A stretch of 60,159 nt of DNA from CAYLNL01 sp964385175 (lineage in GTDB: Bacteria; Bacteroidota; Bacteroidia; Flavobacteriales; Flavobacteriaceae): NCBI GenBank assembly GCA_964385175.1, contig CAYLNL010000014.1:1-60159 (forward strand), in the 5' to 3' direction. The notes under the pieces are model-generated. The model was not told the origin of the DNA. It did no database searches and was given only the letters and a program-made list of their open reading frames with translations. Positions 50,713-60,093 of this stretch are shown piece after piece. The position numbers and the translations under genes were made by a program. Position 1 is the stretch's first letter; the number at the start of each line of letters is the position of its first letter.

Positions 50713-52161
50713 ATGATGCCCAGTAGAAAAAAAACCAAAATTGTAGCTACCCTTGGTCCTGCTACAAGTAGCCCCGATGTATTAAAAGCCATGATGGATG
50801 CCGGCGTAGATGTATTTAGGATTAACTTTTCTCATGCTGATTATGAGGATATTAAAAATAGAATCGCTATGATTCGCTCGTTAAGTGAGGAGTATGGTTA
50901 TAACGCCGCTATCCTGGCAGACCTCCAGGGGCCCAAGTTGCGGGTTGGCGTAATGGCAGAAGGGGTGGAGGTGCACAAAGGAGATGAGCTAACGTTTAGT
51001 ACTGGAGCGCCTTTTGAAGGAACAGCTCAACGAGTTTATATGAATTATGAGGCGTTTCCTAAAGACGTAAACCCGGGCGAGCGAATTTTGTTAGACGATG
51101 GAAAACTTATTTTTGAGGTGCTTGACACCGACCGCGAAAAAAACGTTACCGCCCGCGTGGTGCAAGGAGGGCCCTTGAAATCTAAAAAAGGTGTTAACCT
51201 GCCTAATACCCGTGTTTCGCTGCCGGCGCTTACAGAAAAAGATACCCAGGATGCCCTGTTTGCTATACAACAAGAAGTAGATTGGTTTGCTCTTTCGTTC
51301 GTTCGCCACAACCAAGACCTGGTAGATTTGCAAGAACTCATTAAAAAACACGCCCCTTATAAAATTCCCATTATCGCCAAAATAGAAAAGCCAGAGGCGG
51401 TAGAAAATATAGATAAAATTGTGGCGTATTGTGATGGGCTCATGGTAGCAAGAGGCGATTTGGGCGTTGAAATACCGGCGCAAGAAGTTCCCCTTATCCA
51501 GAAACAACTGGTATTGCGAGCCAAGAAAGCCCGTATTCCTGTTATCATAGCCACCCAGATGATGGAAAGCATGATTACCCAGCTTACGCCCACGCGCGCA
51601 GAGGTAAACGATGTGGCAAACTCGGTAATGGATGGCGCTGATGCCGTTATGCTTTCCGGCGAAACCTCCGTAGGAAACTACCCTGTGCAGGTAATTGAAA
51701 AAATGGCAGATATTATTAATAGTGTAGAGCATTCCTCACTTATAAAAGTGCCCCAGGAGCCACCTCAAATACGCACCAAACGCTACATTACCAAAGCTAT
51801 TTGCTACCATGCCGCCTCAGTGGCCAATGAAATTAAAGCCAAAGCTATCTCTACTCTTACCAACAGCGGCTACACCGCTTTCCAGATTTCAGCATGGCGA
51901 CCGCAGGCGCACATTCTTGTTTTTACGTTTAATAAACGTATCCTCACCCAGCTAAACCTCTTGTGGGGCGTGAAAGCCTTTTATTATGATAGGCTGGTGA
52001 GTACAGACGAAACTATTGAAGATGTGAACCGCATAGCCCGCGAAAAGGGATTTGTAGAAGTGGGGGATATGCTGGTGAGCTTGGTGGCCATGCCTATACA
52101 GGAAAAGGGAATGGTAAACACTCTGCGGGTAAGCGAAATAACAGCCAACGGAAGTATATAA
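50713..52161 (+). CDS. pyk: pyruvate kinase
   Basis: This is a 482-residue glycolytic enzyme. Motifs are KIVATLGPATSS, VFRINFSHADYED, ILADLQGPKLRVG, PIIAKIEKPEAVENIDKIV (catalytic Lys-Glu), GLMVARGDLGVEIP, ATQMMESMI and MDGADAVMLSGETSVG. The normal three-domain length includes the C-terminal domain with allosteric-site features. It starts at the first base after the IPExxxVDY stop codon (taa-atg); a second Met follows immediately. Confidence 0.96.
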   Translation: MMPSRKKTKIVATLGPATSSPDVLKAMMDAGVDVFRINFSHADYEDIKNRIAMIRSLSEEYGYNAAILADLQGPKLRVGVMAEGVEVHKGDELTFSTGAPFEGTAQRVYMNYEAFPKDVNPGERILLDDGKLIFEVLDTDREKNVTARVVQGGPLKSKKGVNLPNTRVSLPALTEKDTQDALFAIQQEVDWFALSFVRHNQDLVDLQELIKKHAPYKIPIIAKIEKPEAVENIDKIVAYCDGLMVARGDLGVEIPAQEVPLIQKQLVLRAKKARIPVIIATQMMESMITQLTPTRAEVNDVANSVMDGADAVMLSGETSVGNYPVQVIEKMADIINSVEHSSLIKVPQEPPQIRTKRYITKAICYHAASVANEIKAKAISTLTNSGYTAFQISAWRPQAHILVFTFNKRILTQLNLLWGVKAFYYDRLVSTDETIEDVNRIAREKGFVEVGDMLVSLVAMPIQEKGMVNTLRVSEITANGSI

Positions 52162-52255
52162 GATAATCCTGTTTTAAGAATACGATACTCTTTTCTTGCT
52201 TCTTATCTCTTATCTCTTGTCTCTTTCCTCGCCCATCATATTCCTTGCCACCCTA

Positions 52256-52774
52256 TTAGGTTTTCTTGAGGTTTTTAATAATCCCGCTCATAAGTAAAGA
52301 GTTAGGAATAATTATTTGGTTTTCGTTTTCATCTTCAATAGTAGTGGCATGCAGGTCTAACTCTATCACTTTTCCACGGTTTCCCTGTATTTCAATAATA
52401 TCGTTTATTTTAAAAGGACGTCTGATGATGAGGAAAATACCGCTCATCATATTACTGAGGAGTTGCTGGGAAGCGAAACCCAGTATGAGTGTAGAAACGC
52501 CTGCACCGGCAAACAGGGAGTGGGCTATGGTTTTAGAAATAGGAAGAGTTAGGAAAGCCCAGCCAAAACCAAACAAATAAATAGTAGTTACAATAAAGTG
52601 TTTTAAAAACAAAAAGCTGGTACTATCTACTGCTAAGTTCTGAGTTCTTTTTATCAAGATTCTTTTTAAGTACCTGCCTGCCAAGGTGCCAACCAGTATA
52701 GTTACAGCCAGAATGCTTATAAAAATCACCACCGATTGAGTGTCTGCCCATATAGCTTGTACCTGGTTATGCAT
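52256..52774 (-). CDS. short MscS-family mechanosensitive channel
   Basis: This is a 172-residue protein. Two N-terminal transmembrane segments (VVIFISILAVTILVGTL and FIVTTIYLFGFGWAFLTL) are followed by the pore-lining helix region LFAGAGVSTLILGFASQQLL. Then comes the beta domain (FKINDIIEIQGNRGKVIELDLHATTI, IIIPNSLLMSGII). It stops there: the C-terminal vestibule domain of E. coli MscS (286 residues) is absent. It could still form a pore or be a regulatory form. It stands alone, convergent with pyk. Confidence 0.8.
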   Translation of the reverse strand: MHNQVQAIWADTQSVVIFISILAVTILVGTLAGRYLKRILIKRTQNLAVDSTSFLFLKHFIVTTIYLFGFGWAFLTLPISKTIAHSLFAGAGVSTLILGFASQQLLSNMMSGIFLIIRRPFKINDIIEIQGNRGKVIELDLHATTIEDENENQIIIPNSLLMSGIIKNLKKT

Positions 52775-52856
52775 GGGTTATAAAGTATGATGGGCGAAGA
52801 TACAAAATTAGCGGGAAAACAATATAATAGCTAGCCTTGATGGCATAGCCGCCGGT

Positions 52857-53516
52857 TTAGCCATTGTTCTCTAAAGATAGGCGTCTTTTATGAATGTAGT
52901 ATAGTTTCAGGTTTATCCAGCAAATCCATATTAAAAAACCGGCAAAACTTATTTTCTGCACAAGCGGCAGATAAACTATCAGCGATTCGGTGTAATATAG
53001 GTAGCAGTTTAATCCTACGCCCAGCACATTGAGGCAGCCAAATGCCAGAAGCCCATACCATGCTATTTTATAAAGGGCTGCGAGGGTGCCTGCGATAGCG
53101 ATAAACCCAAATAACAATGCCAGGTTTATAACCAGGTCGTGGTATAGATTTGCCGACAAGAAAAACGCGGTTACCATGGCAGCTATCCCTGAAAACTGAA
53201 CGGCGACATTACCTCTTTTTCCAGTTTTTATGTGCAGTGGCAATATAAACCAAAAAACAGAAAGCGTTATGCATAGAATACCCATGGCGGCAATGGCTAC
53301 AGGTTTTGCAGGATTGGGTTCACCATTGAGGGCCGACTCATTCAATAAGTTACACCAATAATTATCCATCCAGCTAAAACCAATAGAATTTATATTGGCT
53401 TGCGAGCCGCCGGGGTATAAAAAGGCGGCGATGCTATAAAGCACGGCAAAAACGACCGTGCCAATAACGGGAAACGCCAGCCATACAGGATTTTTATGGT
53501 GCAAGGTAGGTGTCAA
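52857..53516 (-). CDS. DUF998 membrane protein
   Basis: This is a 219-residue protein with about six transmembrane segments (for example LAFPVIGTVVFAVLYSIAAFLYPGG and AMGILCITLSVFWFILPLHI). A family-typical extracytoplasmic loop contains FSWMDNYWCNLLNE. DUF998 proteins are of unknown function. It stands alone; the 280 bases further upstream (53517-53798) hold no gene I can support. Confidence 0.7.
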   Translation of the reverse strand: MTPTLHHKNPVWLAFPVIGTVVFAVLYSIAAFLYPGGSQANINSIGFSWMDNYWCNLLNESALNGEPNPAKPVAIAAMGILCITLSVFWFILPLHIKTGKRGNVAVQFSGIAAMVTAFFLSANLYHDLVINLALLFGFIAIAGTLAALYKIAWYGLLAFGCLNVLGVGLNCYLYYTESLIVYLPLVQKISFAGFLIWICWINLKLYYIHKRRLSLENNG

Positions 53517-53798
53517 AATAAGCAGTTTTAGACCCCTTCGCTTATGAGCAAAGGGTTAGGGTTTATTTATCAAGCACTGGGCAGTTTAGGCTTTTCAGAT
53601 CCCCTCCCAAGCATTAAAAATCTACTTACAGTGCTGTTTGTTATCCCCAAAGATAAGAAGAGAGAACAAACCTTCCAAACCGAGCGCCTTTATAGCCCGG
53701 GAAGAAAGAAGATGGGGATTTCGCGCACAGGAGCACTGGCATGCTCGAGGGGGCGCCTATACACCAGCAGGAGCGGGATGGCAAGGTTGTGAAAACTG

Positions 53799-54515
53799 TT
53801 ATAGATGAAAATCTACTATTAAAGGCGCATGGTCACTATACTGCGCCCATTTTTTATACTCGCCTACCTCTACCAATGCAAGCTTATCTCTCAGGTCTGC
53901 CGATATGAAACAATAATCTATGTGATAGGGTTTGTCTTGGTGGCGATACATAAAAAGGGTAGGGCGAGTTTCTTTTCCTTGTTCCTGGTTATAATAGAAA
54001 TGATAAGCACTTACTATATTTTTGGTTTCTAAAAACGCTACCATATTTGAGTGGTTGCCCAGTTTACGTTTTTTATAATCCCAGATAGTATTGCTATTAA
54101 AATCGCCCATTAGTATGGTAGTTTTTTCTGTTAGCAAAGCCTCGTAACAGGTAATCGCTTTCAAAACCTGGGTTATGTAGGGCCCATCCGGGTCTTTGGG
54201 GTTATTAGCCCACACTGCAAAGAGGTTGAAATTGGCTTTCCCGCCGGTAACCGCTATGGGAATAATGTTTCTGAAGGCTTCATTGTAAACATCGAGAACG
54301 TTGAGGCGAAGATGAGAAAATGAAAAAACAGCCAGTCCTTTATGTTGATTTTTGCCAAACCATACACAATCTGTAGGCTGCAAAAAGTGGGCGGGAAATT
54401 GTATTTTGTTATAATGTTCGCACTCGGGAACAATTACTATATCGGGAGAATAGGGTAAAATGTGTTCGGCTTTCTTCCTAAAAGCCATGTTACAGTTCCA
54501 GGTTATTATTCTCAT
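53799..54515 (-). CDS. endonuclease/exonuclease/phosphatase (EEP) family protein
   Basis: From the ATG at 54515 the protein has 238 residues starting MRIITWNCNMAFRKKAEHI. The family signature is visible: the Asn in WNCN, the acidic residue in VIVPECE, TILMGDFNSNTIWD, HIDYCFIS and YSDHAPLIVDF for the catalytic His. Members include DNA repair nucleases and sphingomyelinase-like hydrolases; substrate is not predictable. It lacks a signal peptide. An upstream start at 54569 would add an 18-residue non-conserved leader. Confidence 0.8.
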   Translation of the reverse strand: MRIITWNCNMAFRKKAEHILPYSPDIVIVPECEHYNKIQFPAHFLQPTDCVWFGKNQHKGLAVFSFSHLRLNVLDVYNEAFRNIIPIAVTGGKANFNLFAVWANNPKDPDGPYITQVLKAITCYEALLTEKTTILMGDFNSNTIWDYKKRKLGNHSNMVAFLETKNIVSAYHFYYNQEQGKETRPTLFMYRHQDKPYHIDYCFISADLRDKLALVEVGEYKKWAQYSDHAPLIVDFHL

Positions 54516-54623
54516 TTCTAGGGGAGTTCCATTTTGTTTTTTCCGGGTGAGCCAAGGTATTAAAAACAACTGGAAATTAGAGCAGGAAATTTGCAGTTAT
54601 ACCGATTACCCGGTTGGGCATAC

Positions 54624-55112
54624 TTAGCCAGCTTTCTCCCTATAATATAAAATATAATCGGTTGAAATGCCCGTGCGCCCTAACTGTCTCATCATACCCA
54701 CAAGTTGTCCCCTGTGATAGGTAGAGTGGTTTACAAGATGAGTTGCTAACGCCCAGAAAGGCTCTTTAAAAGAATCGCCTTTTACGTTTGAGTACGCTAT
54801 ATATTTCTCAAAGTCTGCCAAATTTTGAATGTAGTCCTGGAGAGAATGATTATTCTCCTCCCAAATCTTTTTTATACTTTCAACCGATGAGGTATCCCAA
54901 CTATGAGGGGCAGATTTCGGCGATTCCCCCTGCCAGCGTTTTAACCAAATCCACTCCACAGACACTACATGAAGCAGTGTTTCCCGTACCGATGAGAAGC
55001 TACTCTTGAGATCGCGGTTAAATTCTTCATCGGTAATAAGAGTTATACTGCTAAATAATTTCTGGTTTGCCCATTCATTATAGTTAAACAAATCAACGAA
55101 TTTAGGTTTCAT
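54624..55112 (-). CDS. DinB superfamily protein (second)
   Basis: This is a 162-residue four-helix-bundle protein. Metal-site histidines fit the family: DLFNYNEWANQKLF at the start, LLHVVSVEWIWLKRWQGE, and NHSTYHRGQLVGMMRQLG at the C-terminus. It is unrelated in neighbourhood to the DinB gene at 19552-20067 and only distantly similar to it. Function is probably a thiol- or metal-dependent enzyme. Confidence 0.85.
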   Translation of the reverse strand: MKPKFVDLFNYNEWANQKLFSSITLITDEEFNRDLKSSFSSVRETLLHVVSVEWIWLKRWQGESPKSAPHSWDTSSVESIKKIWEENNHSLQDYIQNLADFEKYIAYSNVKGDSFKEPFWALATHLVNHSTYHRGQLVGMMRQLGRTGISTDYILYYREKAG

Positions 55113-55344
55113 AGATTTTTTTATTTTTTAATTATTAGTAATACTTTATGGCGGTTGAGCGGCTTTGGGCTTGGCGAAGATACAGAACAAAAATAAACAT
55201 TCTAAACGAATATGTGGTGGAGGTAGGGGAGTCGCCTTTTGGGCGATTTCTGTACAATTAACTATCTCCAAAGATAGAAAAAACCAACGTATGCCACTCT
55301 TGTAAGCGTTTTTATCAAACAACGCTGCTCAAATTTTGCTCCAT

Positions 55345-55373
55345 AAAAAACCCGGGAGCCAGAGCCCCCGGGC
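55345..55373 (-). terminator. rho-independent terminator of the TonB-type receptor gene
   Basis: On the minus strand the stem cccgggggc / gctcccggg (one mismatch, 5-base loop) is followed by six T. It lies 60 bases beyond the receptor's stop codon. Confidence 0.8.
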
Positions 55374-55435
55374 TTCGCATTGCCATCCTGCCTAAACGAA
55401 CCATCAACCAAAAAGACAGGATAGTTTTTGCGCTT

Positions 55436-57889
55436 TTATAAAATACCGCCACCGTTTTGCTTGGTATTGTCATCTCGTTGTTTACGAGATAAGGCTCTGT
55501 CTTTGCTGCTTCCAAACCGGTAGGAAAGCCCCAGGTACACGTTGCGGCTCTCCCAGTGAAAATCGCCTTCCTGGCGGTAAGGGCGCTCTCCTTCAAACCC
55601 AAAATACATAGTGTTGAAAATATCGCTGAAGTTTAGGCTTATCGTGCCCTTATTATCGGCAAAGTTGTAACGCGCGCCGGTATTCACAAAATACATGGGC
55701 AGCCGCTCAAACTGCACACCCAACGCCCTGGAACGGTATAAGCCAAAGAGCGAAAGGGTAAGATGCTTGGTTACTTTAAAATTATTGTTTATCCGCAGGT
55801 TCCAGGCAGTGTTGTTCACGGCTACTTCTTCCTCTATAATTTCATCTTCTGTAATCTCGTTGTCCAGTGAGGTAGAACGTTCTGTAACACTTCGTTGCTC
55901 TTGCGAAAAGAGGTCAAATCCAGCGTTAAAATTCCACCACTTGGTGGGGCGATAGTTAGATGATAGTTCCACTCCATAAGCCGAAGAACGGTCGAAATTA
56001 TCAAAAGTAAGGTCTATTTTTTCAGTCTCTACCCGGTTTATATACACAGCGCGGTTAATTTCATCTTCAATAAAGCGGTAAAACACCCCTGCGGTAATAC
56101 TCCCGCCCTTTAGGCGGCGGGTATAGTTAGCCTCCACCGAGTTGGTAAACTGAGGCACTAACTCCGGGTTACCTATGGAAGAAATCTGGGGGGTACTCCA
56201 CTCCCGGAAAGGATTCACCTGTTCCAGCCCCGGACGGTCCACCCGGCGGCTCACACTTAGCTGGTATTGGTCTTTTTCAACCGGCGTATAAGTGAGAAAC
56301 CCTGAAGGATATACCTGCGTGTAAGTGTCTGTAAAGGCACGCTCATCATTCAAATCGGCAGTAATGTTCACATGCTCTAAGCGAGCGCCTATCTGGTACG
56401 ACCATTTTTCAAAAGTTTTTCCGTAAGTGGCATACCCAGAGTAAATATCCATCTTGTAGAGGAAAGCTCGGTCGGGAGTGGGCTCATAGCTCTCTGTTTC
56501 GGGGTTGTATGAAGTGCCGGTAGAGCTATATTCCACATCTGATTCGAACAGGCGGGCTTCTAATCCCATTTCTAATTTAGCTTTGTCAGACAATGGGTTC
56601 ACATAATCTAAGTTGCTTATAAACTGGGTACGGTCAGTAAGCACCGCATCATTATAATTTGCCAGGTCGGTATTCCCCGAGAAAAAGAAATCAAACGCAT
56701 TATCATCCTTAAATATATTATAGTCTGCTTCCAGTTCTATGGTATGTCCTTCTTTCCCTAAATTGCGCTTATAATCAAAATTATACTGTTCGCTTGTATT
56801 ATGACTCTTGTTAAAAGCATTTTGAGCGAAGTTTGCCGAAGTATCATCGTAGAATACCAGGCGGGTTAACCCATTCGTCTTTCCGTCATATATATTTTGA
56901 TTGGTGAAAAACGAAAGTGTATTTTTATCGTCTAAGTAAAAATCTAAACCTGCCTTAAAGAGGTGCGATTTGTTATTGTCTAAGAAATTGAAAAATTGTT
57001 CTGAATTTTCTATTTCCCGGATAATATGCCCGTGGTTAGAATACTTCCCGACGTTGTTGCCATAATTTCCATACAGGTTGAATTTTCCGCTCCGGTAGTT
57101 CAAATCTAATGCACTGTTAAACTTGGCATTGATATCTTCATTCAAGCCCACTGTAATATTACCATTGAAGCCGATATTGGCGTTTTTGTGCAAGATAATA
57201 TTGATGATACCACTCATTCCTTCGGGGTTGTATTTTGCCGATGGGTTGGTTATCAACTCAATACTTTTTATAGACGTAGAGGGAATTTGTTTTAACAGCT
57301 GATCTACCGGGACGTTAGATAATTTCCCATCCACCATCACCCGTACATTCTCATTTCCCCGTAAACTCACATTACCCGTTTGCTGATCTACACTCACAGA
57401 TGGGATGTTGTTCATAATATCTGCCGCCGTGGCGCCCGAAGTGGTAAGGTCTTTTCCTACCGTTATAACTTTGCGGTCTATCTTCTGTTCAATGGTAGAG
57501 CGCTCTGCTACTACATCTACCCCTTTCAGCTCTGCCACCTCTTCTTCCAGTAAAATAGTGCCCAACCGCACATTTCGGTTCTCTTTAGAAATAGTAACTT
57601 CCTGCCGATAGATTTTATAACCAATGTATTGAACCTCTACGGCGAATTTTCCTTCCGGGATGCCTTTTAACTCAAAACCTCCATCTTCCTGGGTAATAGC
57701 GCCCGTAACTGTGCCGTTATCGGGGAGAGATTTTACGGCTACCGTGGCATACGAAACAGGGTGTTGCGTGGTTTTATCTACCACTTTTCCGGTAATAACC
57801 CCAATTTTTACAAGATTGGGAGGGGCTGTTTGGGCCGTTATAAAAAGGCTCACTAAAAAAATAACGGTGGTAATGGATAGTTTTTTCAT
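55436..57889 (-). CDS. TonB-dependent-receptor-like outer-membrane protein
   Basis: This is an 817-residue protein. A signal peptide (MKKLSITTVIFLVSLFITAQ) is followed by a CarboxypepD_reg domain (about 28-110: GVITGKVVDKTTQHPVSYATV). The plug domain contains DLTTSGATAADIMNNIPSVSV and ITNPSAKYNPEGMSGIINIIL. A large OMP_b-brl_3-type beta-barrel makes up the rest. This subfamily is common in Bacteroidota, and its members are proposed to import or export large ligands. No SusD-like partner is adjacent. The tail ends KQNGGGIL, as in family members. The ligand is unknown. Confidence 0.88.
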   Translation of the reverse strand: MKKLSITTVIFLVSLFITAQTAPPNLVKIGVITGKVVDKTTQHPVSYATVAVKSLPDNGTVTGAITQEDGGFELKGIPEGKFAVEVQYIGYKIYRQEVTISKENRNVRLGTILLEEEVAELKGVDVVAERSTIEQKIDRKVITVGKDLTTSGATAADIMNNIPSVSVDQQTGNVSLRGNENVRVMVDGKLSNVPVDQLLKQIPSTSIKSIELITNPSAKYNPEGMSGIINIILHKNANIGFNGNITVGLNEDINAKFNSALDLNYRSGKFNLYGNYGNNVGKYSNHGHIIREIENSEQFFNFLDNNKSHLFKAGLDFYLDDKNTLSFFTNQNIYDGKTNGLTRLVFYDDTSANFAQNAFNKSHNTSEQYNFDYKRNLGKEGHTIELEADYNIFKDDNAFDFFFSGNTDLANYNDAVLTDRTQFISNLDYVNPLSDKAKLEMGLEARLFESDVEYSSTGTSYNPETESYEPTPDRAFLYKMDIYSGYATYGKTFEKWSYQIGARLEHVNITADLNDERAFTDTYTQVYPSGFLTYTPVEKDQYQLSVSRRVDRPGLEQVNPFREWSTPQISSIGNPELVPQFTNSVEANYTRRLKGGSITAGVFYRFIEDEINRAVYINRVETEKIDLTFDNFDRSSAYGVELSSNYRPTKWWNFNAGFDLFSQEQRSVTERSTSLDNEITEDEIIEEEVAVNNTAWNLRINNNFKVTKHLTLSLFGLYRSRALGVQFERLPMYFVNTGARYNFADNKGTISLNFSDIFNTMYFGFEGERPYRQEGDFHWESRNVYLGLSYRFGSSKDRALSRKQRDDNTKQNGGGIL

Positions 57890-58007
57890 AGATTAATTAT
57901 TTTTGGGTATTAATAAATAGATGAACAATTAGGTGTTAACGGTTAATTGACGATGGCAGGTAAGACGTTGTTACATACCTTAACATTATTTAACATCATT
58001 TAACAAG

Positions 58008-58367
58008 ATGCGTAAAACATTGGTGATGGGAGCCTCTCTGAAGGCTCACCGATATTCTAACCAGGCGATTCGCCGGTTACAACAAGCGGGCGAAGAAGTT
58101 TTAGCCTTCGGCTTAAAAGAAGGAGAGGTGGCAGGTATTGCTGTTACTACCACTCTATTGCCGTATAAAAATATAGATACTGTGACTCTCTACCTCAACC
58201 CGCAGGCACAACAGCAGTATTATGATTATATTATTTCGCTGCGCCCCAAACGAGTGTTATTTAATCCCGGCACTGAAAACCCGGAATTTTACACGTTGCT
58301 TCGTCAAAACCACATTCCTTTTGAAGAAACCTGTACTTTAACCCTTCTGGCTACGAAGCAATACTAA
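58008..58367 (+). CDS. CoA-binding domain protein
   Basis: This is a 119-residue Rossmann-fold protein of the CoA_binding_2 / YccU type. It shows KTLVMGASLKAHRYSNQAIRRL (phosphate-binding loop) and VLFNPGTENPEF near 86. Such small proteins bind CoA; roles are mostly unassigned. Its 3' end overlaps that of the convergent symporter gene by 30 bases (58338-58367). Confidence 0.85.
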   Translation: MRKTLVMGASLKAHRYSNQAIRRLQQAGEEVLAFGLKEGEVAGIAVTTTLLPYKNIDTVTLYLNPQAQQQYYDYIISLRPKRVLFNPGTENPEFYTLLRQNHIPFEETCTLTLLATKQY

Positions 58368-59780
58368 CCCCAGGAATGTAATACCCCCATTCAGTATCAA
58401 AATAAAAAAGCCAAAATCAAAATTAAACCATGCTTTGCTTATAACCCCTATTAAATAAGATAAAATTGGGGCGCCTACAGCCAGCAGCGGAACCCATTTA
58501 TCCTTCACCTGCCAGCGAGTGAACAATCCAAAACTATATAAACCCAGTAAGGGACCATACGTGTAGCCGGCGAAGATAAATATTTTAGCAATAATACTTT
58601 CATCTTTGATGAACTCCCTGAAACCAATAATAAGCAAAATAACGAGTATTGAAATAGTTATATGAATACGCTTTCGCAGGCGCACCTGCGTAGCCGCATC
58701 GTAGTTCTTTTCAATACCCAATATATCTACACTAAAACTGGTAGTAAGTGCGGTAAGAGAGCTATCGGCGCTACTGTATGCAGCCGCAATTAACCCAATG
58801 AGAAAAATCATGAAAACAACTCCTCCCAATTCATTTTTGGCGATATACGGAAACAAACTATCCCGGTGCACATCCAACCCGTGCTGTTGTGCATACACTG
58901 TGAGCAAAAGCCCTAATGCTAAAAATGCCAGGTTTACCACTGTAACTACTATTGTAAACCAAAACATATTTTTTTGAGCATCTTTTAAACTGCGGCAAGT
59001 GAGGTTTTTCTGCATCATATCCTGGTCTAAACCCGTCATGGTTACCGCGATAAAAGCCCCCGAAAAAAATTGCTTCCAAAAATAATCAGCGCTTTTATAA
59101 TCTTCAAAAAAGAATAGTTTAGAAAACTCACTACGGTAGATGTATGAGAAAAGCCCCTGTCGCGAAACATGCAGGTCTTCATAAAGTGTAACTATTACAA
59201 AACCTACCGAAAGCAACATAAAAAGGGTCTGTAACGTATCTGTCCACACCACCGTTTTTATCCCCCCTTTATGCGTGTAGAGCCATATCAGGGTAATAGT
59301 AAGCGTTACTGTTATCCAGAAAGGTATCCCCATCTCATCAAACACAAGTAATTGCAAAACGGTGGCAGTCAAAAAAATACGAAGAGTGGCGCCCATCAGG
59401 CGAGAAAGCAAGAAAAATGAAGCCCCTGTTTTATAACTATACACCCCAAAACGCTCCCCTAAGTAACTATAAATAGAAGTAAGATTGAGCCGGTAATACA
59501 ACGGCAGCAGCACGGCGCCTATGAGAAAATATCCCAACATATACCCGAGTACCACTTGCATATAACTAAATTTAGACGCTTCCACCCACCCTGGTACTGA
59601 AATAAACGTAACCCCGCTCAAGGAAGCCCCCACCATTCCAAAAGCCACTACATACCAGGGCGACTGTCGCTTTGCTTTAAAAAAAACTTCGTTGCTATCT
59701 TCTTTCCCTGTAAAAAGAGAAATAACCACCAATAATCCAAAATAGCAAGCTATAATAAGAAGAATAAAAAACGAACTCAT
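58338..59780 (-). CDS. sodium:solute symporter (SSS family)
   Basis: This is a 480-residue integral membrane protein with about 13 hydrophobic segments. SSS features are GMVGASLSGVTFISVPGWV, ERFGVYSYKTGASFFLLSRLMG and the signature region GLIAAAYSSADSSLTALTTSF with its Na-site Ser/Thr residues. It is a putative Na+-coupled transporter for a sugar or organic acid; substrate not predictable. Its stop lies inside the convergent CoA-binding gene. Confidence 0.88.
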   Translation of the reverse strand: MSSFFILLIIACYFGLLVVISLFTGKEDSNEVFFKAKRQSPWYVVAFGMVGASLSGVTFISVPGWVEASKFSYMQVVLGYMLGYFLIGAVLLPLYYRLNLTSIYSYLGERFGVYSYKTGASFFLLSRLMGATLRIFLTATVLQLLVFDEMGIPFWITVTLTITLIWLYTHKGGIKTVVWTDTLQTLFMLLSVGFVIVTLYEDLHVSRQGLFSYIYRSEFSKLFFFEDYKSADYFWKQFFSGAFIAVTMTGLDQDMMQKNLTCRSLKDAQKNMFWFTIVVTVVNLAFLALGLLLTVYAQQHGLDVHRDSLFPYIAKNELGGVVFMIFLIGLIAAAYSSADSSLTALTTSFSVDILGIEKNYDAATQVRLRKRIHITISILVILLIIGFREFIKDESIIAKIFIFAGYTYGPLLGLYSFGLFTRWQVKDKWVPLLAVGAPILSYLIGVISKAWFNFDFGFFILILNGGITFLGLVLLRSQKG

Positions 59781-60093
59781 ATAAATGCTCTATTTTATAA
59801 AAAACTAACTGCAAAAAAACAAAAATTAACTGGTTAAAGTTCCATTATGCAAAACAATTTTCACCCTAACCCGGTAGTAACAATATATAATTTCAATGAA
59901 AAAATATCTCTCTCTCAAAAATAGCGAAGAAAGAACCCTTTATTCTCCCACAATTTTTAAGTAATGAATATTAGGTTAATAACTTTTATTAAAATTTTAC
60001 ATAAAAAATATATATCTTTGGATTGCATAATTAAGATTGAATTAGACAAATTATCGCTAAAAGTTAACCCCCAACCCGAAAAAATAACCACGT
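59781..60093. other. intergenic region upstream of the last gene
   Basis: There are 313 AT-rich bases between the symporter start (minus) and the terminal plus-strand gene. An exact TATCTTTG -7 box lies at 60013-60020, giving a leader of about 65 bases for the right-hand gene. No other gene or hairpin stands out. Confidence 0.5.
60013..60020 (+). promoter_or_regulatory. TAnnTTTG -7 box of the terminal gene
   Basis: TATCTTTG is an exact consensus match; the ATG is at 60094. Confidence 0.5.

Noticed and set aside
53544..53792. 82-residue open frame between DUF998 and EEP genes
   Set aside because: No recognisable domain, promoter or hydrophobic signal; composition is like other intergenic sequence.
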